Source of the DNA: Nitritalea halalkaliphila LW7
Lineage (GTDB): Bacteria; Bacteroidota; Bacteroidia; Cytophagales; Cyclobacteriaceae
Direction of reading: 5' to 3'
Assembly: GCF_000265075.1 (NCBI RefSeq)
Contig: NZ_AJYA01000024.1
Coordinates: 82,149-146,148, forward strand
DNA length: 64,000 nt
Numbering within the stretch: the stretch's first letter is position 1; the number at the start of each line of letters is the position of its first letter. The translations under genes and the position numbers were made by a program. Shown in pieces: positions 38,231 to 47,981 of the stretch. The notes below the pieces were generated by a model. It was not told where the DNA came from and ran no database searches. It was given only the letters and a program-made list of their open reading frames with translations.

Positions 38231-39589
38231 TTTCGCGCCCATCTTCACACATTCCCCGGTTTTGACCCGAAAAAACCTACTTGGCTGGCCATCAGCGGGG
38301 GTATGGATTCCACCGCGCTCCTGCACCTTATGCGGCTTTCGGGCTTTCCCCTGCTGCTGGCGCATGTAAATTACGGTCTGCGCGGGGCGCAAAGTGATGG
38401 CGATGAGGCCTTTGTACGTGCCATGGCTACACAGTATCAGCTGCCCCTCTCGGTGAAGCGCTCCTCGCCAGAAGCACTCGAAGCTATGGGCGGCGGGGTG
38501 CAAGAGGCCGCGCGCATCCTGCGCTATACCTGGTTTGACAGCCTCCTGCGGCAGCATCCAGAGGCGCAGGCACTCCTGCTGGCTCACCACCAGGAGGATC
38601 AGGCGGAAACACTGCTGCTCCAACTGCTACGGGGAACGGGTTTAAAAGGCATGGGCGGGATGCGTGCCGTTCAAGGGGCCTACTGGCGTCCGCTGCTGCC
38701 CTTCTCGAAGGCGGAGCTACGTGCTTTTCTGCAGACACAGGGGCTTTCCTGGCGCGAAGATGCCAGCAATGCCAGCACCTACTATCAGCGCAATTATCTG
38801 CGCAATACGGTCCTACCCCAGTTGGAGGCCCGATTTCCGCAGACCTACGCGAACCTTTCCCGCAGTGCCGAAAATGCCAAAGCGCCTGGCAGCTGCAGCA
38901 GCAGCTCTCCCGCTATTTCCTTCAAAAGGAGTGGCAGGTAGACCGTTTTGGCATCGGATCCTTTGGGCTGGAAGCCCTGCGTAGCCTCGGACAGGGCCTC
39001 ACCGCTTTCCTGCATCAGCTGCTGCTTCCCCTAGGCTTTTCTTCCGCCGAGCTGCTCCGTCTCTCGGCTAGTATCCTGGAAGATAAGCCGAAAGAGCTTT
39101 TACAATCCGCTACTCATCAGGTGCTTATCGATAGAGGGAGACTCTACCTGCACCCGCAGGAGTCGGCTGCGCCTTATACGTTCTCGCTCCCCGAGGAAGG
39201 GGAGGGCAGCTTGGTTTTGCCTGGCGGCAAAGGAGTTGTGGACTGGGCCTACAAGCCGCTGCCCGAAAAGTGGCCGCAAGACCCCTTTCAGGTGTACCTC
39301 AACCCGGACACTTTGGCAGCGCCCCTTACCCTGCGCACCTGGCAGCAAGGCGACCGCATACAGCCCTTCGGCATGCGGGGACAAAAAAAAGTTGAGCGAT
39401 TATTTCATCGATAAAAAATTGTCACTGCTACATAAAAACCATATTTTAGTCCTAATTTCACAGGAAATTCCGCTGTGGGTGGCAGGCGTAGGCAGTAGTG
39501 CAGCTGCTCAGCTTCCAGCTACGGCGCCTCGCTGCCTGCATTTGTCCATACGTTATGCCCATGATCAATCCTTTTTCCAAGAGTTTTAA
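38219..39589 (+). CDS. tilS: tRNA(Ile)-lysidine synthetase, two frame breaks
   Basis: Reconstructed to about 456 residues. It makes lysidine at C34 of the AUA-reading tRNA-Ile and is essential in most bacteria. The ATP-pyrophosphatase loop is SGGMDS (26-31); LAHHQEDQAETLLLQLLRGT is also typical. The first break is at AAAA 38871-38874 (one more A gives ENCQSAWQLQQQLSRYFLQ or similar). The second is at the A8 run 39383-39390 (one fewer A gives GMRGQKKLSDYFIDKKLS, the conserved C-terminal domain motif). The A8 run is also a plausible slippage site. Its 3' end overlaps the next gene. Confidence 0.92.
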
Positions 39590-40085
39590 GGCCATCGAGC
39601 TGGAAATTTTTGATTTCCTAAGTAAAATCCCGTTTTTTCAGGCCTTAAGTCCAAATGAAATGGCGCGCTTTCTGCCCGCTATCCATCGGCGCAAGTACCA
39701 GCAGGGGGAGGTGGTTTTCTTTCGGGGCGATCCTAGTCAGGCGCTCTACCTGATCGAAAAGGGACGGGTGAATCTGAATATCGACATTCAGGAAAACATG
39801 GAAGTCATTCGTGTGGCACGTACACAGGAGGCTTTCGGGGAAAATGCGCTGCTAGCCGATACCAAGCGTATTTACAGCGCGATCGTGGACTCTGAGGAGG
39901 CTGAGCTGATCGTGATACCCTACTTTTCCATTCAGGAGATTTTCGCCAGCCACCCGAAAATTCAGGCCAAGATGATGACGGCGCTAGCAGCCTTTTATAA
40001 TCGTAATAATCAGGTGCTCTTTTCCTCTTACAGGAACTCCTATGGCTTTTTTAGCCTTTCGCAGTTGTATGAGGATAACCAGTAG
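39555..40085 (+). CDS. Cyclic-nucleotide-binding-domain protein
   Basis: A 176-residue protein made almost entirely of one cNMP-binding domain (about 22-145): LSKIPFFQALSPNEMARFL, YQQGEVVFFRGDPSQALYLI, and the phosphate-binding cassette region EAFGENALLADTKRIYSAI. No DNA-binding helix-turn-helix follows, so it is not a Crp-type activator; such proteins usually act as ligand-binding partners. The start could be 39555 or 39561; both lie inside the end of tilS, in another frame, so translation is probably coupled. Confidence 0.8.
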   Translation: MPMINPFSKSFKAIELEIFDFLSKIPFFQALSPNEMARFLPAIHRRKYQQGEVVFFRGDPSQALYLIEKGRVNLNIDIQENMEVIRVARTQEAFGENALLADTKRIYSAIVDSEEAELIVIPYFSIQEIFASHPKIQAKMMTALAAFYNRNNQVLFSSYRNSYGFFSLSQLYEDNQ

Positions 40086-40112
40086 CCCCGACGTAAATCG
40101 TAGCATCCCTTC

Positions 40113-42743
40113 GTGAAAAAAATCAGCTTTATACTCGTTGCTTTATGCTTTCTGGCGGCCGCTTTCTGGCTGTACCGCAGCTTAGGTGGGAACAAAGAAG
40201 AAAATTATTCCTTTATCGCCTCGGATGCGCTCTTCGTTCTCGAGACGCAAGATCCCATCCGGCTTTGGAACCGCTGGAGCAGTATGCCGTATTTCGAGAC
40301 CCTTGAGGAGTTTCCGGCGATTCGCTCCGCAGGTGAGCAGCTGCAAGCCTTAGATTCCCTGCTCGGAGGCTCCGGGGAGGTGGATGCCCTGCTGAAAGGG
40401 CAGCGCTTCACGGCCTCTCTGCACAGTGTGGGTAAAGAGCGTTTTGATTTTCTCTATCTATTAGCCCTGGCCGATGGCAAAGCCGAGCGGATCATCCAGC
40501 AGCTGGAGCGTGTTTTGCCCGAAGGGGTACGCCTGCAGGCCCGAACCTACAGCGGGGTTACTCTGTACGAGGTGACGCAGACGGGGAGCGACTTCAGCCT
40601 TTCCCTGGCGGCAGTGGATAATGTGCTGCTCGTGAGCTATACCTCTTTTTTAATCGAGCAGGCGATTCGCGTGCAGCGGGGCCAGGCGGTAACGAATTTT
40701 CGAGCCAGCTATAGCGAGCTTTTCAGCGGCCGTGATTCAGCTGATCCGCTCGCAATGCTGCGGGTGACGGCGGACGGGCTCTACATTTTAAACCGCTCCA
40801 TCGTGGATACAGCGGAGGAAAATATGCTAGACCTGCTGAAAAACAGGCAGGTGGGCGGGAGCTTCCAGGTGCTGCTCCGCGAGCAAGGGCTGGAGCTGGA
40901 AGGCGGCCTCCGCGTGATCGGTGGGCGGGCCTTCGGTGCCTCCGGAAGCGGGGAGCTGGCCAGCCGAAGTGCGCGGTATCTCTCGAACAGAAGCAGCTAC
41001 GTTTTCCAGTATGATTTAGCTAATGCCGTACAACTTTTAGGCTTCGGTGATCCGCGATTCGAGCGCGTGACGACGCTGGATGCAGAAATCGAGCAGCAGC
41101 TGAAGTCTAAAGGTTTCTTTCAGCCTTGACCGGTAGCGCCTTTTCATGGTGCTCGAGCAAAGTCTGGGGGAGGCGCGCGATCGGGTGCTTTTACTGCAGA
41201 CACAGGAGGCTGAGGAGCAGCTGCAGCGCCTACTCGCTTTCGTGAAAAGCCAAAATCCCGGTCAGGAGGATCAGTTTACCGACCGCTACCGGGAGCGCCT
41301 CATACTGTATATCGAGGAGGATGAGTTTCCTGCCCATCTGCTGGACGGGAACTTTCAGGGGTTTAAAGATAGCTATGTCACCCATGTGGAGGATTTCCTC
41401 GTGTTTACGAATAGCAGTAAGGCCATGCGGCTGTACTTAGATGATTTGGCGCTGGGACAGGTCTGGGAAAATAGTGCGAAGGGGCAGGAGCAGTGGGCCC
41501 GCCTGGGCCAAAGTCCGGGACTTTCCTTTTACTTCGATGGAACAAGCTTTTGGAATGGGCTGGCGCAACGGGCACTGCCGGGCTGGAGGCCTTCCTGCAG
41601 CAGCAGAGTGCACGCCTAGGGGCATTTCACTCCCTACAGGGACAGTATGCCGAGGTGGCGGGAAAACCCTTTATGCGCATCACTTTTCCGATCGGATCTG
41701 CAGCCTCTGTACAGGCAGGAGAAAACCAAGCAGCTATTCTGCAGCGTGGGCTAAGCTTCTCCACATCGCTGACACAGGGTCCGTTCCGTCTCCAGAATTT
41801 CACAGATAAATCAGTAGATTACCTCGTTCAGGATGCCGAAAACGTTCTGCACCTCATTCACGAGGAGCAGGTCGTGTTCTCCTATCAGATCGAAGGACAG
41901 CTGGTGAGCCCTGTTTATCAGATCGATTACTACCAAAACGGCAAGCTGCAGATGCTCTTTGCGACCGCAGAGGCGGTGCATGTGTTAGACCGTCTCGGGA
42001 ATACGGTGGAAGCCTTTCCGTTAACTTTGCCCGGGCAGGGCAAAATTACCCATTTAAGTCTCGTCGATTATGACCGCAATAAAAATTACCGGTATTTTCT
42101 GGGAACAAGTTCCGGGGAACTCTTCCTGATGGATAAGCGAGGCACGCTCTTAGAGGGCTGGGACCCGATATCCCTGTCGGCACCACTGGCCGCTGCCCCG
42201 CAGCATCATCGTATTCCCGGTTTAGGAGATCGCATGGTGGCACTGACGCAGGACGGTCAGGTGTATATCTTTAATCGGCGAGGAGAGCCACAAGCAGGTA
42301 GCCCGGTGTCGGTAAATGCTGTTTTGGGCACCGATTATGGGTTAGTGCTACGGGGGCAGGCCTCAGATAGCCGCCTGACGACAGTTTCAGAGGGTGGAGA
42401 GGTGCTTCAGGTGAACTTTAAAGGGGAGGTGGCGTACCGCAATCAGCTGGCCAAGCCGGATGCGGAAGTAAATTTTCAGCTTTTGCCGGACAACTTAGGA
42501 GATCGTTTCCTGTTTTTGGTGCAGTCTTTTGGGAGAATCACTGTGATGGATCAGGAGCAAGCGCCCCTTTTTGAGATTCCCAGTTATTCGGAAGATGTGG
42601 ATTTTAAGTTTTATAACTTCGGCAAGGAAGCAAGTATTTTAGTACTTTTAGATAAAACTCAGGAATTTGTATATATTTACAATCTTAGAGGGGAAATGAT
42701 GCACACGCTGCCATTAGCGGGATCGACTTGGCAGTCTCAGTAG
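40113..42743 (+). CDS. Large DUF3352-like envelope protein with C-terminal propeller-like half, three frame breaks
   Basis: Reconstructed to about 877 residues with a GTG start (KKISFILVALCFLAAAFWLY, a signal anchor). The first half has DUF3352-like features: SDALFVLETQDPIRLWNRWS and, later, DSYVTHVEDFLVFTNS. The second half (from about 41650) reads as WD/PQQ-like strands, for example YQIDYYQNGKLQMLFATAEA, HVLDRLGNTVEAFPL and GQVYIFNRRGEPQAGSPV. Breaks: near TTT 41118-41120, near 41141-41146, and at GGG 41580-41582 (one more G gives RALPGLEAFLQQQ). Function unknown; it begins 27 bases after the cNMP-binding gene. Confidence 0.65.
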
Positions 42744-42822
42744 CTTTTCAGGCGTCTAGAAGGCTTTTTGAGATAGTGGTGGTGGACGGAGATACCTTTT
42801 ATAACTACGAACTGCCTTTTTA

Positions 42823-43506
42823 ATGAAATGTGTTATTGTGGATGATGACATCATCTTTAGAGAAATTTTAAAAAAACTAATCTCCGAAGAGAAGGATCTG
42901 GACCTGGTGGCCTCTTGCAGCCACGCCCTCGAAGCCATGGAGTTTTTAACCCATCAGGAGGCAGATCTTTTATTTTTAGATGTGGAGATGCCGTTGATTT
43001 CAGGAATCGAGCTTTTGGATAAGCTGGAACGAAAACCGCTGGTCATTTTTGTGACGGCCAAGGATGAATATGCCCTGAAGGCTTTCGAGCAGGAGGCGGT
43101 ACACTACATAACCAAGCCTGTCGATCGAGACAAGTTCCAGCAAGCCATCTCTCGCGCCCGTGCTCGGTACAAGCTCCTGCATGGTGAGCGTGTAAAAGCA
43201 GAGCGGGTCATGCTGACGTTAAAGGTAAATGGAGAGCAGGTGCGTATCGCGGCGGAGGATTTGCTGCTCGTAGAAGCGGCTTCCGATTACATGTTGGTGC
43301 AGACCGAAAAGAAAAAATATGTGGTTCATAGTACACTGAAGGCCTTCGTAGAGAGTGTGGGGGCTCCGTATTTGCTGCGCGTACATAAAAGTTTCGCCGT
43401 GAATCCGAAAGCGATCACCAAAATCGGTGCGCGCTCGCTTTGGTTGGCAGATAAAGAGGTCCCTCTGGGACCTGCCTATAAAAAGGCGCTAAAAGACTGG
43501 GAGTAG
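42823..43506 (+). CDS. LytTR-family response regulator
   Basis: A 227-residue two-domain regulator. The receiver (about 1-120) has the acidic pocket VDDD (7-9), phospho-acceptor Asp53 in LLFLDVEMP, and Lys at the end of VHYITKP. The LytTR DNA-binding domain (about 130-225) has LLLVEAASDYMLVQT and LLRVHKSFAVNPKAITKI. The usual partner, a LytS-type histidine kinase, is not next to it. It stands 146 bases upstream of the first LruC lipoprotein on the same strand; control of that gene is possible but not shown. Confidence 0.92.
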   Translation: MKCVIVDDDIIFREILKKLISEEKDLDLVASCSHALEAMEFLTHQEADLLFLDVEMPLISGIELLDKLERKPLVIFVTAKDEYALKAFEQEAVHYITKPVDRDKFQQAISRARARYKLLHGERVKAERVMLTLKVNGEQVRIAAEDLLLVEAASDYMLVQTEKKKYVVHSTLKAFVESVGAPYLLRVHKSFAVNPKAITKIGARSLWLADKEVPLGPAYKKALKDWE

Positions 43507-43652
43507 CAGTATCTGGAGGATATTTTGACTTTTTCTGGCGGCGGACGTTTTTTAAGCTTTTAAATCGAAGAAAAAGCCCCCTTTATCGAAAATAAACATG
43601 CCTTTTTTCCGCTTTGCGTACCTTTATATGACGATCCTGAATAGCACAGCAT

Positions 43653-45713
43653 ATGAAACAGCTCCTTCTTTTTTTCAGCCTTATCGTCTTCGCCTTTACG
43701 GCATGCTCTCCTTTAGAGCAGCAGGAAACTCCGGGTTTAGATGCCACGGAAGGTTTCCAAGCGATGCAAGTTCCCGATAACTTCAGTTATGCCACTACCC
43801 AGACGGTACGCGTGCAGATAGAAGCCACCTCTATGGACAAGCAGCCACTAAATGGAGTGGTCTATTCCCTGTATCAAGGAAATCCCTCCGAGGAAGGTGC
43901 ACGTGTAGTCGCGCGTTTCGCTACAGATGCGCAGGGACGCGTGGACACCGAGATCGAACTGCCCAGCGTGCAAGAAAATTATTACATGCAGACCAATTAC
44001 ATCGGTATAGAGCCGCAGGCCCCTGTAAAAGTGGAGCAGCAGCGCATTCAGTACCGTTACGATGGCGCTGTTATGCTAGCCACGTCTCGTGAAGCGTACA
44101 CAGCCATGGGGGGACGCATGGCGCATTTCACTTCGCGGATGGAAAATGTACCTGCTGGTTTTCAGTCTATGGGTACTTGGGATGCGAATGGAAGACCGAA
44201 TTATCTGACTACACCGGACATCATTACCAAAGAGCTTTTAGACCGTGTCAACCATTTTCTTCCCGAAAGCAAGGATCTGCGTAACACCTTTCCTGAACTC
44301 TTAGATGAGCGCTATTCCAGGGAGCTAGAGCTAACAGAAGATGCAGAGGTTTGGGTTACCTTCGTGCACACTGGTGCAGGCTATCGAAATGCTGTGGGCT
44401 ACTATTACTATAACAAAAACGACAAGCCACGTACACCGGATGATGTGAAAAACAGAACTATTCTGTTCCCAAACATTACACGAAACTCAGGAAGTGGTGC
44501 ACGTACAGGGGACAAAATCAAGTTGGCAGGACCTAATAATGGGGCTTTCGAGGCAGGTACCGTCATCGGCTGGTTTCTCCTGGCAGATGCGTGGTCTGCT
44601 CCTAACAGCACACTTGGTAACGGACGCTGGACGCTCTATGCAGATCGTACCTTAAATACTTTTATCCCTCAGGCAGGTCTTCGGGAGCACATGGTGTTCC
44701 TTTATAATAATGTGAACAGAACCTTACTTATGGGCTGGGAGGACATTCGTCGCGATAACCAAGGCTCCGATCACGACTTTAACGACGTGGTATTTTATGC
44801 CAGTTGGAACCCCATTACCTCGGTTTCTCCGGATAATTATCCTAAATTAGGAGATACGAATAATGTCGACAGCGACGGTGATGGCATCCCCGATTATGCC
44901 GATGAGTTTCCAAACGATCCAGAGCGCTCCTTCACGAGCTTCGGCCCGAGTGGTTCTAATTTCGGAACCCTTATGTACGAAGATTTATGGCCAGGATTTG
45001 GGGACTACGACATGAACGACCTGGTAATCGGGTACCGTATCCGCGAAATCTTAAATGCCCGTAATCAGGTGAAAGATGTGGAGTTAGATCTGGTGATACG
45101 TGCTACCGGGGGCGTCATCCCGAAAGGCTTCGGCTTCTTCATGCCAGACATGAACCCCGGAAATGTGGCCTCGATTACGGGGCAGCGACTGGTCACAAAC
45201 AGCATACAGCGTAATGGAAACGGCACAGAAGCAGGACAGTCAGGAACGGTAGTCATCGCCCTAGACGACACGCGGATGCTGATGCCTTCCATGGCGAATG
45301 TTTACCTCGACCGCCCTGTGGTGGACTCGGACACCATCAAGCTAAAAGTGACCTTTAACCAGGCCGTGAACCGCTCTGCCCTCGGTGCAGCCCCTTACAG
45401 CCCGTTTATTTTCCGAACGAACGATCGTGGACATGAAATTCACCTACCGAATTTCCGCCCTACCGATCTCTTTAATACCGCCTTATTTAAAACTGCCGCC
45501 GATGACAGTAACCCCGCTACAGGGAAATACTTCCTCAGCCGCACGAATTTAAACTGGGCGCTGCACCTCCCGCAGGAAGTCCGCTACCCGAAGGAGCGCG
45601 TAGACATGACAGACGCCTACACAGATTTCCCTGCATGGGTACGCTCAGCAGGCGTGGAGCGCCAAAATTGGTTCCGCGAGAACGTTACCGAGTCGCTTCT
45701 CTTTAAGCGCTAA
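43653..45713 (+). CDS. LruC/DUF4114 domain lipoprotein (copy 1)
   Basis: A 686-residue lipoprotein (lipobox FAFTAC, Cys18). An N-terminal beta region (about 25-150) is followed by a DUF4114-type region with GYYYYNKNDKPRTPDDVKNR and GWEDIRRDNQGSDHDFNDVV, then a calcium-binding thrombospondin-3-like stretch DSDGDGIPDYADEFPNDPE, and the LruC domain (DYDMNDLVIGYRI, HEIHLPNF, and the end DFPAWVRSAG). In Bacteroidota such proteins are probably surface-exposed; their role is not established. The following gene is a paralog. Confidence 0.85.
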   Translation: MKQLLLFFSLIVFAFTACSPLEQQETPGLDATEGFQAMQVPDNFSYATTQTVRVQIEATSMDKQPLNGVVYSLYQGNPSEEGARVVARFATDAQGRVDTEIELPSVQENYYMQTNYIGIEPQAPVKVEQQRIQYRYDGAVMLATSREAYTAMGGRMAHFTSRMENVPAGFQSMGTWDANGRPNYLTTPDIITKELLDRVNHFLPESKDLRNTFPELLDERYSRELELTEDAEVWVTFVHTGAGYRNAVGYYYYNKNDKPRTPDDVKNRTILFPNITRNSGSGARTGDKIKLAGPNNGAFEAGTVIGWFLLADAWSAPNSTLGNGRWTLYADRTLNTFIPQAGLREHMVFLYNNVNRTLLMGWEDIRRDNQGSDHDFNDVVFYASWNPITSVSPDNYPKLGDTNNVDSDGDGIPDYADEFPNDPERSFTSFGPSGSNFGTLMYEDLWPGFGDYDMNDLVIGYRIREILNARNQVKDVELDLVIRATGGVIPKGFGFFMPDMNPGNVASITGQRLVTNSIQRNGNGTEAGQSGTVVIALDDTRMLMPSMANVYLDRPVVDSDTIKLKVTFNQAVNRSALGAAPYSPFIFRTNDRGHEIHLPNFRPTDLFNTALFKTAADDSNPATGKYFLSRTNLNWALHLPQEVRYPKERVDMTDAYTDFPAWVRSAGVERQNWFRENVTESLLFKR

Positions 45714-45852
45714 GGAAATCAGATAGTACCACGTACGAGCACTTTGGGCCCCCGGTCCAAAGGCTTACGCGTTTATACCTTTAAGGCCTTTCTCTGCTTC
45801 CCTTGCACATGAAGTCACCCGAAAAACAATACGCAACATGCTTTTACTCAAA

Positions 45853-47910
45853 ATGAAAAAAATCCGCACACATCGTTTATGTTCTCTCCTGGTCCTTTTG
45901 GGGCTTGGGCTGGCCATGGCCTGTTCGCCGGATGATTCTCTTTCTGTAGACCGCCCCGATGACCCGAATGCGGGCTTCCTCGGGCTCCAAGTGCCCCCGA
46001 ATTTTCTCTTCCAGTCAGAAGAGCAGGTGCGCCTAGAGTTTCGCGTCCGCTTCAGCCCAGAGCAGGCTGCCGCCGGTGTACCCTATAGCCTCTTTACCGC
46101 AGATCCGGATGCGGGAGGCCAACTGATTACCCGTTTTCGTCTGAATGAGGGGGGGACCTTTACTGGACTACTGGCCCTGCCGAGTACACAGGATAGTGTC
46201 TGGCTGAGCACCTCCTTTCCCGGTGTCGAAAGCTTCGTCCGGCTGCCTGTTCAGCAAGGGGTCGTTCGCTACGAGCGGTTGATTTCTGAGCTGCCCTCCG
46301 GAGCAGAAGCGAGCGCGAAGCAGGCCCTTAGTGACAGCCGCTCCCAGCAGCAGGTAAATGGCTTTTTTACCCTTGGGGCCTGGCGGCCAAATGGTACGCC
46401 GGATTATCTTCTCGGCCGCTTTCCTCCCGCTCCGGCCTTACTGAATCGTGTGGCCGCAGCACTACCCGAAGGAAGAGATGTTCGCGTGCATAGCCCAGAA
46501 CTGCTAGGGGCGAATAGGCAGCGGGTTCTGACCGTGCAGGAGGATACCGAGCTTTTCGTGACGGTACTCAAAACGGGAAACAGCAATCGCTCCCGAAACG
46601 CTCTCGGCTATTACTACTACGGTCCGGGAGACCGCCCGCAGACGGTGCAAGAGGTGCTGAACAGGACTATCATTTTCCCACATGTGCATAATGGCATCTT
46701 GCGCCCGGGAGACAGGGTGCGCCTAGAAGGACCGAATGGAGCTACCTTCCCCGCAGGAACACGCGTGGGCTTTATTTTCATCGCCGACTCATGGCAAAAC
46801 GCCGCCCGTGGTCTGGAGGTAGGTTCTTTTACTGCCTTTACAGAAAATCAGCTGAATACCTTTATTACCAATCCCGCCTTACGGGATCAGGGCTTGTTCC
46901 TGTACGATATCGCAAGCCAGTCTGCCGTGCTAGCATGGGAAGAAACACGCCGCGACAGTAATCAGAGCGATCATGACTTTAACGATAACATTTTCCAAAT
47001 TTCGGCTGGATCGCCCACGGCACTGCAGCGTAGTGGGCTTTCTCTCTTAGGAGATGGTGCCTCAGACAGCGATGGAGACGGTGTGCCCGATTTTACAGAT
47101 GACTTCCCTACCGATCCAGAGCGGGCCTTCCGCAGCTATTACCCATCAGAAGAGGGGGAAGCCACACTGATGTTTGAGGATTTATGGCCCTTCTTCGGCG
47201 ATTATGATATGAATGACCTCGTACTGGGCTATCACGTGGAAGAACATCTCGACGCCAATCAGCGCATCAGTCGCATTCGCTTCCATCTCCGCATCCGAGC
47301 CACAGGCGCTGGCTTCCGTACAGGCTTTGGAATTCAGTTTCAGACGCCTACGGCAAATATCCGCAGCGTCACAGGTACGGGGCAGGTAGGAGAAATCACC
47401 AGCCTGCTGCCCACTGGGGCCGAGGCTGGTCAGCGCCTTGCCAATGTGATCTTCTTCGAGGATGCGAACGCAGTGATGCCGGAATTCTCTAATGTGCTCG
47501 TCGGACGTCCCCCAGTGGAGGAGCAGACCTTTACCGTGGACATCATCTTCGAAGAGCCCGTGAGCAGAGCGGTTTTGGGCAGCGCCCCCTATAACCCCTA
47601 CACGTTCCGCCGCAGTGATCGGAGCCATGAAATCCACCTCCCCGGACAGGAGCCGACCGACAAGTTTAACCGCAATCTCTTCGGACGGGGGGATGATAAC
47701 TCCAGCTTCTCCGCGCAACGCTTTTTCCAAAGTAGAAGTGGCCTTAACTGGGCCATCAATGTGCCCGCATTCGTGCCGCACTTGGTGGAAAATGCGGATT
47801 TGACAGAGGCTTATCGCGATTTCCCAGGCTGGGCACGCTCTGGCGGTACGGAAAATCGAGACTGGTTTAAGCAAAACATCAACAGTGGGTTGATTTTCTC
47901 ACAACCATAA
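45853..47910 (+). CDS. LruC/DUF4114 domain lipoprotein (copy 2)
   Basis: About 685 residues and the same domain order as its upstream neighbour. Lipobox GLAMAC (Cys24 from the Met at 45853); an in-frame ATG at 45838 is also possible. Shared landmarks are GYYYYGPGDRPQTVQEVLNR, AWEETRRDSNQSDHDFNDN, DSDGDGVPDFTDDFPTDPE, DYDMNDLVLGYHV, HEIHLPG and FPGWARSGG. The N-terminal 150 residues differ most, as if each copy binds something different. The gap to copy 1 is about 140 bases and holds a short GGCC-rich hairpin, so the two may be separate transcripts. Confidence 0.85.
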   Translation: MKKIRTHRLCSLLVLLGLGLAMACSPDDSLSVDRPDDPNAGFLGLQVPPNFLFQSEEQVRLEFRVRFSPEQAAAGVPYSLFTADPDAGGQLITRFRLNEGGTFTGLLALPSTQDSVWLSTSFPGVESFVRLPVQQGVVRYERLISELPSGAEASAKQALSDSRSQQQVNGFFTLGAWRPNGTPDYLLGRFPPAPALLNRVAAALPEGRDVRVHSPELLGANRQRVLTVQEDTELFVTVLKTGNSNRSRNALGYYYYGPGDRPQTVQEVLNRTIIFPHVHNGILRPGDRVRLEGPNGATFPAGTRVGFIFIADSWQNAARGLEVGSFTAFTENQLNTFITNPALRDQGLFLYDIASQSAVLAWEETRRDSNQSDHDFNDNIFQISAGSPTALQRSGLSLLGDGASDSDGDGVPDFTDDFPTDPERAFRSYYPSEEGEATLMFEDLWPFFGDYDMNDLVLGYHVEEHLDANQRISRIRFHLRIRATGAGFRTGFGIQFQTPTANIRSVTGTGQVGEITSLLPTGAEAGQRLANVIFFEDANAVMPEFSNVLVGRPPVEEQTFTVDIIFEEPVSRAVLGSAPYNPYTFRRSDRSHEIHLPGQEPTDKFNRNLFGRGDDNSSFSAQRFFQSRSGLNWAINVPAFVPHLVENADLTEAYRDFPGWARSGGTENRDWFKQNINSGLIFSQP

Positions 47911-47940
47911 GGTTTTCAGATCTGAGAGGCAGGAGCTCCA

Positions 47941-47958
47941 TAATTTTGCGTAATTTTG
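47941..47958 (+). promoter_or_regulatory. Duplicated -7 promoter box upstream of the MscS gene
   Basis: TAATTTTG occurs twice, at 47941-47948 and 47951-47958, 10 bases apart. Both match TAnnTTTG exactly. Only weak -33-like sequences (TTTC at 47914, TCTG at 47921) lie upstream. Start sites would be 20-40 bases before the ATG. Confidence 0.5.
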
Positions 47959-47981
47959 CAGAGAACTAAAAATAAAGTGCT

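Noticed and set aside
47182..47874. 230-codon open frame antisense to the second LruC gene.
   Set aside because: A shadow of the GC-rich conserved coding frame on the plus strand; no domain or ribosome site.
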